From assembly GCF_003573695.1 (NCBI RefSeq), contig NC_039359.1, positions 88,888,566 to 88,952,565 of the forward strand: 64,000 nt of DNA, read 5' to 3'. The stretch comes from Papaver somniferum. Lineage: Eukaryota > Streptophyta > Magnoliopsida > Ranunculales > Papaveraceae. Under the pieces are notes generated by a model that was not told the DNA's origin, made no database searches, and saw only the letters and a program-made list of their open reading frames with translations. Shown in pieces: positions 1-12,328 of the stretch (position 1 is the stretch's first letter; every line of letters begins with the position of its first letter). Both the position numbers and the translations under genes were made by a program.

Positions 1-590
1 CGCCAAGGCATGCCCACCATGCCATCCACACCACAGTGCCAATGGCATGCCATGCCAGCCACATCTTCGCGCCAAAAGCATGCCAACCATGCCAGCCACA
101 CCACCGTGCCAATGGCATGCCATGCCAGCCACATCTCCGCGCCAAAGGCATGCCAACCATGCTAGCCGCACCACCGTGATAATGGCATGCCATGCCAGCC
201 ACATCTCCGCGCTAAGGCATGCCCACCATGCCATCCACACCACAGTGCCAATGGCATGCCATGCCAGCCACATCTCCGCGCCAAGGCATGCCAACCATGC
301 GAGCTGCACCACGGTGCCAATGGTATACCATGCCAACCACATCTCCGTGTCAAGGCATACCAACCATGCCATACGCAACACAGTGCCAGTGGCATACCAT
401 GCCAGCCACATCCCCGCGCCAAGGCATGCCAACCATGCCAGCCGCACCACGGTGCCAATGGCAAACCATGCCAGCCACATCTCCGTGCCAAGGCATGCCC
501 ACCATGCCAGCCGCACCAAAGTGTCAATGGCATACCATGCCAGCCACATCTCCGCGCCAAAGCCATGCAGGCCCTACCACATGCCGCTGG
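1..590 (+). repeat. 69-70 bp dimeric minisatellite in E1 5' LTR
   Basis: The word AGCCACATCT recurs at about 57, 127, 197, 266, 404, 473 and 543, a period of 69-70 bp. Each unit splits into two related halves of about 35 bp. One half has ATGCCAGCCACATCTCCGCG and the other ATGCCAGCCGCACCACGGTG, and each ends in a GGCAT-type word. The array is therefore a higher-order repeat of A/B dimers. Open frames on both strands here are by-products of the repeat and are not called as genes. Confidence 0.9.
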
Positions 591-1480
591 CTGCCAAACG
601 AAGGGTTGAAACAATCAACGACTACCCTTCCATCTGAGATGCAGATCTCAGGCGTCCAAGTTCACCACCTAACGCATGGAAACTTCCGGCCCAAGGCCAA
701 ACATCACGGTTTTGCCAAAACCCTAATTTTGGCCGCTCCTAAAATATGTCAAAGCCATGCCGGCCCTGCCACATGTCGCTGGCTGCCAAACGAAGGATTG
801 CAACAATCAACGACCACCCTTCCATCTGAGATGTAGATCTCAGCCGTCTAAGTTCGCCACCTAACGCAAGGAAACTTCCGTCCCAAGGTCAAACATCACG
901 GTTTTTCCAAAACTCTAATTTTGTCCGCGCCTAAAATATGCCAAAGCCATGCCGGCCCTACCACATGCCGCTGGCTGCCAAACGAAGGGTTGCAACAATC
1001 AACGACTACCCTTCCATCTGAGATGCATATCTCAGCCGTCCAAATTATCCACCTAAAGCATGGCAACTTCCGGCCCAAGGCCAAACATCACGATTTTGCC
1101 AAAACCCCAATTTTTCCCGCGCCTAAAATATGCCAAAGCCATGTCGGCCCTAACACATGCCTCTGGATGCCGAACGAAGGGTTTCAACAATCAACCGCTA
1201 CCCTTCCATCTGAGATGCAGATCTCATCCATCCAAGTTCGCCACCTAACGCATGGCAACTTCCGGCCCAAGGCCAAACATCACGGTTTTGCCAAAACCCT
1301 AATTTTGGCTGCGCCTAAAATATGCCAAAGCCATGCCGGCCTTACCACATGTCGTTGGCTGCCAAAAGAAGGGTTGCAAAAATCAACGACCACCCTTTCT
1401 CCTGAGATGCAAATCTCAGCCGTACAATCTTGCCACCGAACGCATGGAAACTTTTGGCCCAATGCCAAGCCCTAATTTTG
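590..1480 (+). repeat. 192 bp tandem repeat in E1 5' LTR (about 4.6 copies)
   Basis: The anchor CCAAACGAAGGGTTG recurs at 594, 786, 978, 1170 and 1362, exactly 192 bp apart. Each unit contains an ATCTGAGATGCAGATCTCA near-palindrome and the segment CAAAACCCTAATTTTGG. After 1480 the periodicity decays into shorter related pieces, up to about 2040. Confidence 0.9.
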
Positions 1481-2466
1481 GTCGCGCCTAAACTATGCCA
1501 ATACCCTAGTTTTGGCCGCGCCTAAACTACGCCAAAATCCTAGCTCGGTGACGCCTAAGCCATGCCACTGGTTGCAAACGAAGGGTTGCAACAATGAACG
1601 GCCACCCTTCCTCCTGAGATGCAAATTTCAGCCGTATAAGCTTGCCACCTAACGCATGGAAACTTTTGGCCCAATGCCAAGACCTAATTTTGGCCGCGCC
1701 TAAACTATGCCAAAACCCTATTTCTGTCGCGCCTAAACTACGCCAAAATCCTAGCTCGGCCGCGCCTAAACCATGTCATTGGATGCATACGAAGGGTTGC
1801 AACAATCAACGGCCACCCTTCCCCCCGAGATACGAATCTCAGCCATACAAACTTGCCACCAAACGATTTGTGGCAATCTCTTGGCCACGACGCTAAAACC
1901 CTAATTTGGTCGTGCCAAGAGCATGGAAGCGCTGCAACCATGTCGCTGGTTGACAAACGAAGGGTTGCAAAAATCTACGGCTACCCTTCCTCCTGAGATG
2001 CATATCTCATCCGTACAAACCTGCCACCAAACAACTCGTGTAAATGTCTTGGATGCGATGCTAAATATTGGTCACGGCACCAACTTGGCTGCGATGCTAA
2101 CTCTCTGGTCACGGCACCAACCTGGCTACGATGCATATTCTTTGGTCACGTCACCAACTTGTCTACGCCACACGTAGAAACATGCTACACGTTTTCCAGG
2201 AAAACACTCGATACATCAAAACATGTCACAAACTGGGGGATGCTCATCAGGGTATTAATATGGCGGTTTACAGCGTGCGGCGTACATTACGTCCGTTACA
2301 GGAAAGTGTCATAAGGGTGGGGCGGTTAGTAAATACAAGAATTAATGGTGAAACGTTTCCTTCATTATGGAAACATCAATTCCAGGCATTACCCGTTACC
2401 ATTTTCTTCCATTTACTCAACCGTTTCCACTTCTTACGAGACCAGAGTACGTTTTGTTGCGACTTG

Positions 2467-2474
2467 TATAAATA
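2467..2474 (+). promoter_or_regulatory. TATA box of E1 5' LTR
   Basis: TATAAATA lies about 370 bp before the LTR end, in a segment conserved in the 3' LTR (TATA at 17708-17715). It probably marks the U3/R boundary of the LTR promoter. Position and conservation between the two LTRs support this; no start site is known. Confidence 0.65.
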
Positions 2475-2844
2475 GGTCTCACCTATTTCCACCAAAGACA
2501 AGTTTTGGTCAGGAGAATACAACACTCAAAAATCACTTGTCAGCTTTCCCATTTGTTAGCTTTCCACTTTCTGATACAAGTCGTCAAACAACTACTCTTC
2601 CCGAATCAACTATTCTGGTCTCAACACTCTCTTTGCTTCCCTCCCTAGACCAACCCTTCTCCTTCACTTTGTGACCGAAGCAAGTCTGGAACGTCCATTT
2701 CTTGGTTTAGGCCGGATTTGTACAGATTGATCTCCAGAATCAAAGTACTCCCCTGTAGTACATTGTTTAGGGTTTAGACTCGTTTCTCACCCACACACTT
2801 GAAATTACCAAAATCAGCAGAAACTGTTTTCATCCTCAAACAAT

Positions 2845-2861
2845 TAGCGACCACAATGGGA
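2845..2861 (+). other. E1 primer binding site (tRNA-Arg type)
   Basis: The sequence TAGCGACCACAATGGGA directly follows the 5' LTR. It matches the complement of a plant tRNA-Arg 3' end (TGGCGACCACAGTGGGA) at 15 of 17 positions. tRNA-Arg priming is known for Ogre/Tat gypsy elements. The tRNA sequence used for comparison is recalled and was not searched. Confidence 0.65.
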
Positions 2862-3429
2862 AGTCAATCTCTCGATTGCAATATCGATTTCCAATTTCCA
2901 GTTTCATCTTTCAATTCCGATCTCAAGATGGTAGAAGCAAACAATCCGCTCGAGAATCAATGTCTCAGTTATCAGTTATCACACGACGAGGAGTGACTGG
3001 GGACTTATCGCGGTCAGGACAGCGTCACTCATAAAACTATGGAGGATATGCCTATGTCTAGGGCTTGCACCAAGATAGAAGAACAAGCTAAAGGAGGAAC
3101 GCTGGAATACATACCTGGAATATGCTCGTTGTGTTGCTACTTCTTTGCCGCTAGTTCCAAGACGAGGGAATAAAACTGATAATACGGGATAAAGAAGATA
3201 GGTAGCGCCTTTTATAGGCACGATATTTTTGGAGCTCGAATGGAGGAAGGTTTCCTATTTTTGGTTACGCACGGGAAAAGGGGAAACCGGGCCCGTTAGC
3301 AACGCTTCATGGCGCCAACAGGACGTGGCCAAGCTAGCGCCAAGATACCGCCAACTCCATCTCCACTCCCCAGCCGGCACCATCTCCGCATCCTAGCCGG
3401 CGCCATCTCCGCGTCCCCTCCACTCCTAG

Positions 3430-3830
3430 CCAGCTCCAGCAGCCTGCATGTTTCCAGCGCCAGCAACTTGTACCCTTCCAGCGCTAACAGCTTGCATCCT
3501 TCCAGCGCTAGCAGCTTGCATCTTTCCAGCGCCAGCAGATTGCATCCTTCCAGCGCCAACATCTTGGATCCTTCCAGCGCTAACAACTTGCATCTTTCCA
3601 TCGCCAGCAGCTTGCATCCTTCCAGCGGTAACAGCTTGCATCCATTCCAGCGCCAGCATCTTGCATCTTTCCAGCGCCAGCAGATTGCATCCTTTCAGCG
3701 CCAATAGCTTGCATCCTTCCAGCGCTAACAACTTGCATCCTTCCAGCGCTAACAACTTGCAAATTTCCAGCGCCAGCAGCTTGCATCCTTTCCAGCGCTA
3801 ACAACTTGCACCCTTCCAGCGCCATCTTTT
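3430..3830 (+). repeat. 24 bp tandem repeat in E1 interior
   Basis: About 16 units of a 24 bp motif, with core TTCCAGCGCTAACAGCTTGC and variants (CGCCAGCAG, CGCTAACAA). Small length changes shift the frame, so the open frames on both strands are by-products of the repeat. Confidence 0.85.
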
Positions 3831-6800
3831 CGCTCCACAGCCATCCAAAGTCCAGCGCCATCTTCTCCGCTCCACAACCATCCAAAGCAGCGCCATCCTC
3901 ACCCTACAAAACAGATCCATGGATCCAGCACTCCGTGATTAAAACCACGCCATCTCTGCACGATACACCTACGATCAAAAGAACCAGAGCCGCTTCCATC
4001 ACCCCCAACGTTTCTTCAAGCATGACAGCTCCAACCGTCACCAGAGTCGCCGCTACTCCACCATCAGGACGAGAGACAGGAGGATCCAGAAGAAGTCGAC
4101 CTCCTTTTACCACTGTTGATTTTATGGAAAAATAAAAGGTTCTCGTAAGGCTCAGACATACATGGCTATAACTCAGAAAGAGATACCTATTTTCCTCAAG
4201 ACACTGACGGAGCGGCCACCATAAGAGTCACGTCAATCCGAGAGGGGTTTGAAAAGGAATACTCTTAACATCGGCGCATGCACTTTAGCTGGACGTGCGT
4301 TTATAGATGAAGAGGCTCGCTTTGCTCTTGGATGCCCAGTAGAAGGTAATCATCAATCCAATTTCATCACACGTAAATATCAGGAACGACTTCTCCAAAA
4401 TTGAGGCAAAGGAAATCAGCAACCCTCCTGAGTTCACAAAGACCCTCTTCGCGTCAGGAGCTGCATGATTTCTGGGGACTTCGCCCACAAAATCGTGCAG
4501 TCTATGATGGAACATTTATGTGAGATTCTATATTTCTCCAAGGCGCAGCATCAAGACATATTTTCATCCCTCAACCGCACTGCATCAGGAAAGCATATGT
4601 TTCCAGTTGGTGAAGCCGTTCCCAAACCCCAACCTCTCCTGGTAAGCACGATTGATAGATGGAACTGGGAACTCCTAACTACTGTTCACTTGAAGGATAT
4701 TGAGTTTGACAGCACGCTGATTGACGCAGTCGCTCCGCTTCAACGTTCGCTCCAGCAGCCGCTTCGCTTCGTCGTCCTCCAGCAGCGTCTCCGCTTCAAC
4801 TTTCGCTCCATCAGCCGCTCCGCTTCAACGTCCTCCAGCAGCCGCTCTACCCTAACGTCCTCCAACAGCAGCTCCGCTTCAATTTTCGCTCTAGCAACCG
4901 CTCCGCTTCAGCGTTCCCTCCATAAGATACTCCAGGATCCGAAGCCGAAGCTACAACGTTTGGCTCCTTAAGTTCAAACGTCCTCTCCAAGAGACGAAGC
5001 CGCTTCAACGCCACTCCTTCCTACAAAGGGTCGTGCCACCACGCTCCCCATGTCAAGGATCATGATCGCAGCCAGCCAATCTTCGTAGTCATAGCCATCT
5101 TTTGATCCGTCCTGCCAAAACTCATGATCATGGACAGTTTGCTCGCTTACGCATCCAGCCAATCCTTTTACTTCCATGGATGCCCATACAATTCCATCCA
5201 ACCTACTTTGTTCCCATAACAATATAGTCTCTTATTATTACATCTGTTAGCAAAAACTATTGCCGCTCATTTGTTGATACCAGCTAGAGCTTCACCGCAG
5301 CAGCAATCACTACAAAGGTAACTCGTACTCCTCCATATTTTAGTTTCATGTAGAAGAAGTAACAAAATCACCAGTACAAACGCACGATGGTGATGTTTTT
5401 ATCATGGTCAACCCACTGACCATATAAGATGGAAACATGTAAACCATACTTGGGGACTGAGGATCTACAAGGAATCCCTTCACTGTCAAAGCTCAGAAGA
5501 CACAGTCAACCGAAGCCCATAGCCAAAACAAGGTCATCTACTCTTCAAGGGTGTAGCGCAAGAATATCATCACCTCTCTGTCTAGAAGACGCCTTCAACA
5601 CTTTACGAGGCCGCGGTGGATCCCAAGCCTGCTCATAGGAAAACAACTTCAGAAACTAAAGAAAAATGCGACTGGGGACTGCTCATCGCAGTCCATCCCG
5701 ACGACCATCAAAGACTCATGAGATAACTCCAGAGACGCGGATGAAACATTTTCTTGAAGAAACAGAGAGAGACACGATAAACAACATAACTCTCTCATTC
5801 CTACCTCTTCGCTATCTAGAATATTTCTTCCACGTGATATCCTGAGCATCCCAACGTCACATCCAGAAGAGCACAATAAGCTTGTATCAAATCCCGTGGA
5901 CATGGATTCAAGGAAATACAATGAAAGTAGGATACACATGGGGATTACCAGCATGGGACGCTTTCACTCCACTCAACCTGGTTATTTCTGATTTCAATAT
6001 CATCACTACCGAAGTTTTACGAGCCGCAAGAATTTCTCAACATGAAGTTGTACATGTGCATCGAAGACTCCAAAAGCACGTCACAAATATACATTCACAT
6101 ATTCTTCCATGCCATCGGATCTAACATAAATATAACTGGGGACTGCTCACCGCATCCCATTCCATACGATAGTCCAAGATTCAGAAGCTGGTTTGAAGGA
6201 TGTCTCTTGGAACAAAGTCCTTGAAGACTTGATAGCAGCACATCGGCAACAGAATGTCTCCCAACTCATCTATTTCATCCTGTGGCTTCGGAAGATTTCT
6301 ACCATACAATCATCCACAACATATCATCATCACGATCAGAAGGTCCAGACACGGAACAACCTAAAGTCAAGGATGGACCGACAAAGCAACCAAAATCCCC
6401 AAGATTAGCCCTGACATGATCGTTTCCGAGCATATATTTCATCCATCCATCCCGAGAATGCAATGGAGTTTGGTAAATTTTGGAATCCACTGGAGAGACA
6501 CTGCAGGCGAAAGCACGGATCCAGACGAGCAACAGAAAACAGAAGAGGGTCGATACCTCTTTTCATGCAGATGGAGTTTCTAGAGTTTGAACAGAATAAA
6601 GATTCCTTCTTGCTCCATGAATGGGAATAGATGACTGGGCGCGACTATGCCACTTCGGGCCCGCAACATCCCTCCTAAATTCTTCCTGAGTTTTACTATC
6701 GGGATGTTTTCACCTTCTAAACGAGCTCGAAACCTAAATATTCCCGCGTAGGGAGATAAGAAATTCTTTTCTGATCGAAGTGGAGGGGCGGACCGTCAAA

Positions 6801-7059
6801 ATCAGAGTTTGTACGAGAATTCTACAACGATTTTGGTAAGAGGCGCGAATTAGGGTTTCGGCATGCCAAACCCTAATTTAGACAAAGTTGCCAGGCACCA
6901 TCACCACCATTTGATAGCTGAAGTTTTAGCGTCATCACCACCGTCTGGTAGACGAAATTCTGAAACCAGTTTACACCATTCTGCGGACTGAAGACAGTTT
7001 CCACCATTCCGCGGACTGAAGCCAGTTTTCACCTGGACCGAAGACAGTTTCCACCATTC

Positions 7060-7215
7060 CAAGCCAGGTCGATGCCAGCAGCTTCATTCCAATCCGACCA
7101 ATGATGACGGCTCCATTCCAAGCCGACCAATGCTGACGGGCCGACCAATGCTGACGGCTCCCTTCCAAGCCGACCAATGCTGACGGCTTCGTTCCAAGCC
7201 GACCAACGCCGATGG
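7060..7215 (+). repeat. Short tandem repeat of about 31 bp in E1 interior
   Basis: Units built on CCGACCAATGCTGACGGCT, joined by TTCCAAG spacers, repeat five to six times with one internally shortened copy near 7140. There is no coding signal. Confidence 0.75.
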
Positions 7216-7496
7216 CTCCATTTCACGCCAAGTCTATGCTAGCGTCTCCCTTCCGAGCTGACGCCAACACTCTGCATCTCATCCAACAACCATATCTACC
7301 ACTCCACGGCCTAGCCAACAGCACCACGAGCCGAATTTACGCAAATCCACCAATGCAACAGTCATGGATTCTTTGTACCTCCCGAAAAAGGTTAGCCGGA
7401 TCTTCCTAACCATCTTTTCTGAGTTGCTGTTTCGATTTTGTCATTGTCTATCACCATTTCATGCTTACCTCGCAACAATGCCCCTGTTCTGAGCTA

Positions 7497-7510
7497 AGCA
7501 GGGGACTTAA
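7497..7510 (+). other. E1 polypurine tract
   Basis: AGCAGGGGACTTAA directly precedes the 3' LTR start TGTTGATGG at 7511. Its purine-rich core GGGGA and its position fit the plus-strand primer site of an LTR retrotransposon. Confidence 0.6.
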
Positions 7511-7649
7511 TGTTGATGGTGGTTTTTAGCTTAGGGTGAAAATCGTAAAACCTTAGTCAGACAGTGACGTCACATTTGAGTAATAATGTCGCCACTAGCA
7601 CATTTATTGAACCTTTCAACATATCTGCGTAAAATTACCGGGGTACCTT

Positions 7650-8400
7650 TTTCATATGCCATGCCAGCCACAACTCCGCGCCAAAGGCATGCCAACTATG
7701 ACAGCCGCACCACAGTGCCAATGGCATGCCATGCTAGCCACTTCTCCGCGCCAAAGGCATGCCAACCATGCCAGCCGCACCACCGTGCCAATGGCATGCC
7801 ATGCCAGCCACATCTCCACGCCAAAGGCATGCCAACCATGCCAGCCGCACCACCGTTCCAATAGCATGCCATGCCAGCAACATCTCCGCGCCAAAGGCAT
7901 GCCAACCATGCCAGCCGCACCACCATGCCAGCCACATCTCCGCGCCAAAGGCATGCCAACCATGCCAGCCGCACCACCTTGCCAATAACATGCCATCCAC
8001 ATATCCGAGCCAAAGGCATGTCAACCATGTCAGCCGCACCACAGTGCCAATGGCATACCATGCCAGCCGCACCACAGTGCCAATGTAATACCATGTCATC
8101 AATATCTCCGCGGCAAGGCATGCCAACCATGCCAGCTGCACCACGGTGTCAATGGCATACCATGCCAGCCACATCTCTGCGCCAAGGCATGCCAATCATG
8201 CCAGCCACATCTCCGCGCCAAGGCATGCGAACCATGACAGCCGCACCACGGTGCCAATAGCATACCATGCCAGCCACATTTCTGCGCCAAGGCATGCCAT
8301 GCCAGCCACATCTTCGTGCCAAGGCATGCCCACCATGCCAGCCGCACCACAGTGCCAATGGCATACCATTCCAGCCACATCTCCGCGCCAAATCCATGCC
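7650..8400 (+). repeat. 69-70 bp dimeric minisatellite in E1 3' LTR
   Basis: The same A/B half-units as at 1-590 (ATGCCAGCCACATCTCCGCG and ATGCCAGCCGCACCAC). Some units are irregular: A halves occur twice running near 7920 and 8165-8300, so the dimer order is locally scrambled by unequal exchange. Confidence 0.88.
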
Positions 8401-9720
8401 TACTCTACCACATGCTGCTGACTTCCAAACGAAGGGTTGCAACAATCAACGGCTACCCTACCATCTGAGATGCAGATCTCAGCCGTCCAAGTTCTCCACC
8501 TAACGTATGGCAACTTCCGTCCCAAGGACAAACATCACGGTTTTGCAAAAACCCTAATTTTGGTCACGCCTAAAATATTCCAAAGCCATGCCGGCCCTGC
8601 CACATGCCGCTAGCTGCCAAACGAAGGATTGCAACAATCACGACTACCCTTCCATCTGAGATGAAGATCTCAACCGTCCAAGTTCGCCACCTAATGCATG
8701 GAAACTTCCGGCCCAAGGCCAAACATCACGGTTTTGCCAAAACCCTAATTTTGGCCGCGCCTAAAATATGCCAAAGCCATGTCGGCCCTACCACATGCTG
8801 TTGGCTGCCAAACGAAGGGTTGCAACAATCAACGGCTACCCTTCCATCTGAGATGAAGATATCAACCGTCCAAGTTCGCCACCTAACGCATGGAAACTTC
8901 CGGCCCAAGGCCGAACATCACGGTTCTGCCAAAACCCTAATTTTGGCCACGCCTAAAATATGCCAAAGCCATGTCGGCCCTACCACATGTCGCTGGCTAC
9001 CAAACGAAGGGTTGCAATAATCAACGGCTACCCTTCCATCTGAGATGCAGATCTCAGCCGTCCAAGTTCGCCACCTAACACATGGCATCTTCCGTCCCAA
9101 GGCCAAACATCACGGTTTTGCCAAAACCCTAATTTTGGCTGCGCCTAAAATATGCCAAAGCCATGCCAGCCCTACCACATGCTGCTGGCTGCCAAACGAA
9201 GGGTTGCAAAAATCAACGGCTATCCTTCCATCTGAGATGAAGATCTCAACCGTCCAAGTTCTCCACCTAACGCATGGCAACTTCCGGCCCAAGGCCAAAC
9301 ATCACGGTTTTGCGAAAACCCCAATTTTGGCCGCGCCTAAAACATGCCAAAGCCATGCCGGCGCTACCACATGACGCTGGATGCCAAACGAAAGGTTGCA
9401 ACAATCAACAGCTACCCTTCCATCTGAGATGCAGATCTCAACCGTCCAAGTTCGCTACCTAACGCATGGAAACTTCCGGCCCAAGGCCAAACATCACGGT
9501 TTTGCCAAAACCCTAATTTTGGTCGCGCCTAAAATATGCCAAAGCCATGCCGGCCCTATCAGTCAACCACATGCCGTTGGATGCCAAAAGAAGGGTTGCA
9601 ACAATCAACGACCATCCTTCCTCCTGAGATGCAAATCTCAGCCGTACAAGCTTGCCACCGAATGCATGGCAACTTTTGGCCCAATGCCAAGCCCTAATTT
9701 TGTCCACGCCTAAACTATGC
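8400..9720 (+). repeat. 192 bp tandem repeat in E1 3' LTR (about 6-7 copies)
   Basis: The anchor CCAAACGAAGGGTTG recurs at 8425, 8617, 8808, 9000, 9192, 9384 and, with a 200 bp step, 9584. The unit is the same as in the 5' LTR but with more copies. Confidence 0.9.
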
Positions 9721-9758
9721 CCGCCAAAATCCTAGCTCGGCCGCACCTAAGCCATGCC

Positions 9759-11246
9759 TGATAGAAGCATTTATGTGTCTAATATATCTCATTTGTATAT
9801 ACTTTTAGTGCCCATTTTTGTACTTATTATGGTGTTTTATTTATTTATAGGTGTTTTTAGAGAAATAATCCCTTGCGGCGAAATTGGTTAAAAATGCGGC
9901 GTTTGGAGCTCCGTTGATAGCGTACCGGAAGTACCCCAGAGGTGTGCCGGAAGTACCCTGGAAATGTCCCGGAGGAACCCTGAAAAAGTGCAGAAAATAT
10001 CCCGGAAGAATTGCTAAGGGGACACCACTGTTTGCTAAGGGGGACACCACCTTCACGATTTAAAAGAAAAATTGGCGGGAACTTCTCAAACACGTCTGCA
10101 TGAATTTCAACCCGATTGTTGGACGTGTTTTTGGAAGATTCAATTGATGGAAATGATTGGTATGGACCTAATATGTCTTAACAGGCCTGATGCAGCTGTT
10201 TTAATCGAGCAAATTGGGCCAAGGAATCCGTGGGATATAAAACAGAGCAAAACAGGGAAGAATATTTTGAGAGTGATTCTCGGGATTTTTAAGCTATCTT
10301 TGGAAGATTGGCATGTTCCTGGACAAGCTTTACTCAATATTTAGGAGATTTGGAGCGTGCATGAGCAACAAAATACACGGGAGAATCAACAAAAGACGCG
10401 TGAAAGGTGAACAGGGAAAGAAAATATTCTCGTGAATAAAAACCATTAATGGGTATTTATTGGAGTTATTGTGAGGATTACAGGGGTTGGTGATGTATAA
10501 ATAGGATACTAGGAAGTCTGTTAAGGGGATCAAGAGTTTGGGGTCGAGCCAGAGCCGAGAGGAGCGAGAAATCGGGACTTGCAGGATTGTTCACCTGATG
10601 TTTCTGAAGAAGAAGGAGGAGCTCAAGAACACGAAGAAAGGACAGCCAAAGACCGTCGTTCTTCAACAGTTCCAGCAGCAGTGGAGAAGTGTCGCAGTTT
10701 AGCTGCAGTTTTCTGGTATCGTTTCTTTCTGGACGTGTTTTGTGAGTCTCAGAACCACTGTTTTATAACTTTTGACTCTTTTAATCATACTTTGAGCATC
10801 AAATATATATTTTGAGAACATGATTATTATGATTAGATAAACCCCAACAATGGGATGATGGAGGAAGCCGTTCTTTACGCATATGATAATTATATTAATT
10901 CTTTTTTTGACTACTTGCACTTTTTATTAATCGATTTATGATTTTTCTTAATTGGTTGTGATATCGTATGATGATGTATGTTTGGTCGTAGTGCTTTTGA
11001 TGCGTCATGCTAGTGATATACAATAAATATTCTAAAAATCTACCTTGGAAAGAATGAGAGTCCTTATTATTTGAGCTATAATTGTTTCGAATAAATATAT
11101 GAATTGTGTGAATGATTAATGGTGGAATCCTGTGTCCTAGTGTCTCTTGATCATGTGACAAATATTATGTATGTATTTTTATTTTTAAATCTTTACAAGT
11201 CCGAGCAACGAACTTTTACTTATCACTAGAAAAAAAAACTACAACA
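9759..11246 (+). repeat. E2 5' LTR (1488 bp)
   Basis: Starts TGATAG and ends ACAACA, directly followed by AAAAA and the primer binding site. It has a TATA box (TATAAATA, 10496-10503) conserved in the 3' LTR at 16022-16029. The small open frames in the LTR occur identically in both copies and follow from the LTR duplication; none shows a known domain. Confidence 0.93.
10496..10503 (+). promoter_or_regulatory. TATA box of E2 5' LTR
   Basis: TATAAATA followed by GGATAC, about 740 bp into the LTR. The match in the 3' LTR is perfect. It is the probable promoter of the E2 transcript that carries the long ORF. Confidence 0.6.
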
Positions 11247-11251
11247 AAAAA

Positions 11252-11269
11252 TGGCGCCGCCGACGCGGA
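11252..11269 (+). other. E2 primer binding site (tRNA-Asp type)
   Basis: TGGCGCCGCCGACGCGGA lies five bases after the 5' LTR. It matches the tRNA-Asp-type site TGGCGCCGTTGCCGGGGA, typical of Athila-like gypsy elements, at 14 of 18 positions including the first eight. The reference site is recalled and was not searched. Confidence 0.65.
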
Positions 11270-12328
11270 CTTGTGTATAGATTTATTTTTATTTTTTAAT
11301 TATTTTTGTTCTTCTGTACGTTTCTGGGTTTTTTGTCTTTTTCTTTCAGATTTTGGAAGTTGGAGCGAAAGAAAATTTTGCCAAAGTTTTTGGTGAATAC
11401 CTAAAGACTGGAGTAAAAGGCAAAGCGAACGGGGCGAAAGAAGAAGATTTTTTTATTTTTTATTTTGATAAAAAAACAGAGAGAAAAAAAAGAGAGATAT
11501 TTGTATTTTTTTTTTAGACTTTATTTTTCTTTTGCACTTTTTTTTTATGGACTTTGGACTTTAAATTTTGGGACATTATTTTTTTATACCCTACGGAAGG
11601 GCACCCGTAAATATAAACTATGTGCAGGGAAGGACGACGATTATAATATCTTCTCGGCCCCTCGGGTTCGCACACTGACACCGGAGTCAGTGGCCCGAGT
11701 CGACTTCAACGGTTCATCCCCCGTCTGGTACGGGAGGTAAGCTTTCGAAACACCCGTGAATCCCCTGTCACCGGGTTTACTGTATTCCTTAAGGTGATTC
11801 ATTGATTGAGGACGAATTTGGACTGTTTTTAAATTCCTAGTAAAGGGAAAGACCTGGTCAATACAAGATAAGGGTTCGTATTTCATCACCGCTCCCTTCT
11901 TGCCCGCCTTAGGTAAACGAAACCTAACGCGAACCCAAGCTTAAAATTTGATTAGAACGAGATCGATAGGGTAACGAGCTTAGTAGGAAAGTCGTTCGAA
12001 AAATATTGGTTACTCTTTTAGCATACTTTGAAGTTCATGATGGTTTCTGTGAGTTGAATGCGTGACTGCGCCGCCTTGTGATAGCGGTGAGGCCTTGGGT
12101 ATCAAAGCTCCACTGAGCTTCCCTAGCCTCAATTCAACTTACTTTGACTCGGATTGATTCCAGAGGGGTTTGCTTAAATTGTAACGAATTCCCTTTCGAA
12201 GGATTAGAAGCTGGTCCAGAAACAATCTAAGTGGAGCCATCATGCTTTTTGTTTGCTAGAAATCAGTAGGTTTGATTTGGTCGAGTCATCCTTGTTTGTG
12301 ATTGTGTAGAATTCCCTTGCAATTAAGA

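Larger units (their letters stand above)
1..2842 (+). repeat. E1 5' LTR (left part missing)
   Basis: This matches the 3' LTR in the same order: 69-70 bp minisatellite, 192 bp repeats, a GC-rich segment with repeated CCAAAATCCTAGCTCGG-type words, then a promoter region and a long transcribed leader. The end is set at the CA of CTCAAACA, after which the two LTR copies diverge and the primer binding site begins. A complete LTR should be about 3.5 kb, judging from the 3' copy after removing the nested E2 element, so some 0.7 kb lies to the left of the window. Confidence 0.8.
2843..7510 (+). other. E1 internal region without gag/pol
   Basis: This 4.7 kb interior lies between the primer binding site and the polypurine tract. 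It has no recognisable retroviral domain on either strand. The frames present are short, or follow tandem repeats: 24 bp units at 3430-3830, serine/arginine-rich low complexity at 4730-4930, and units of about 31 bp at 7060-7215. The motif CTGGGGACT, resembling the polypurine tract, recurs five times. It reads as the interior of a LARD-type derivative whose coding part was lost or never present. Confidence 0.65.

Noticed and set aside
47..637. Long open frames on both strands (up to about 200 aa) over 1-840 and 7586-8500
   Set aside because: They follow the 69-70 bp minisatellite, occur in several frames and both strands at once, and give only low-complexity His/Cys/Pro or Trp/Gly repeats.
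3296..3885. Open frames over the 24 bp repeat
   Set aside because: Frames on both strands come from the repeat period being a multiple of three; unit-length slips change frame without any sign of selection.
4465..4971. 168 aa frame in E1 interior as a possible gag
   Set aside because: The second half is Ser/Arg/Gln low complexity from a short repeat and the first half shows no Gag or zinc-knuckle feature.
10072..10815. Small frames in the E2 LTRs (also 15538-16341)
   Set aside because: Present in both LTRs only because the LTR is duplicated; no domain and on both strands.
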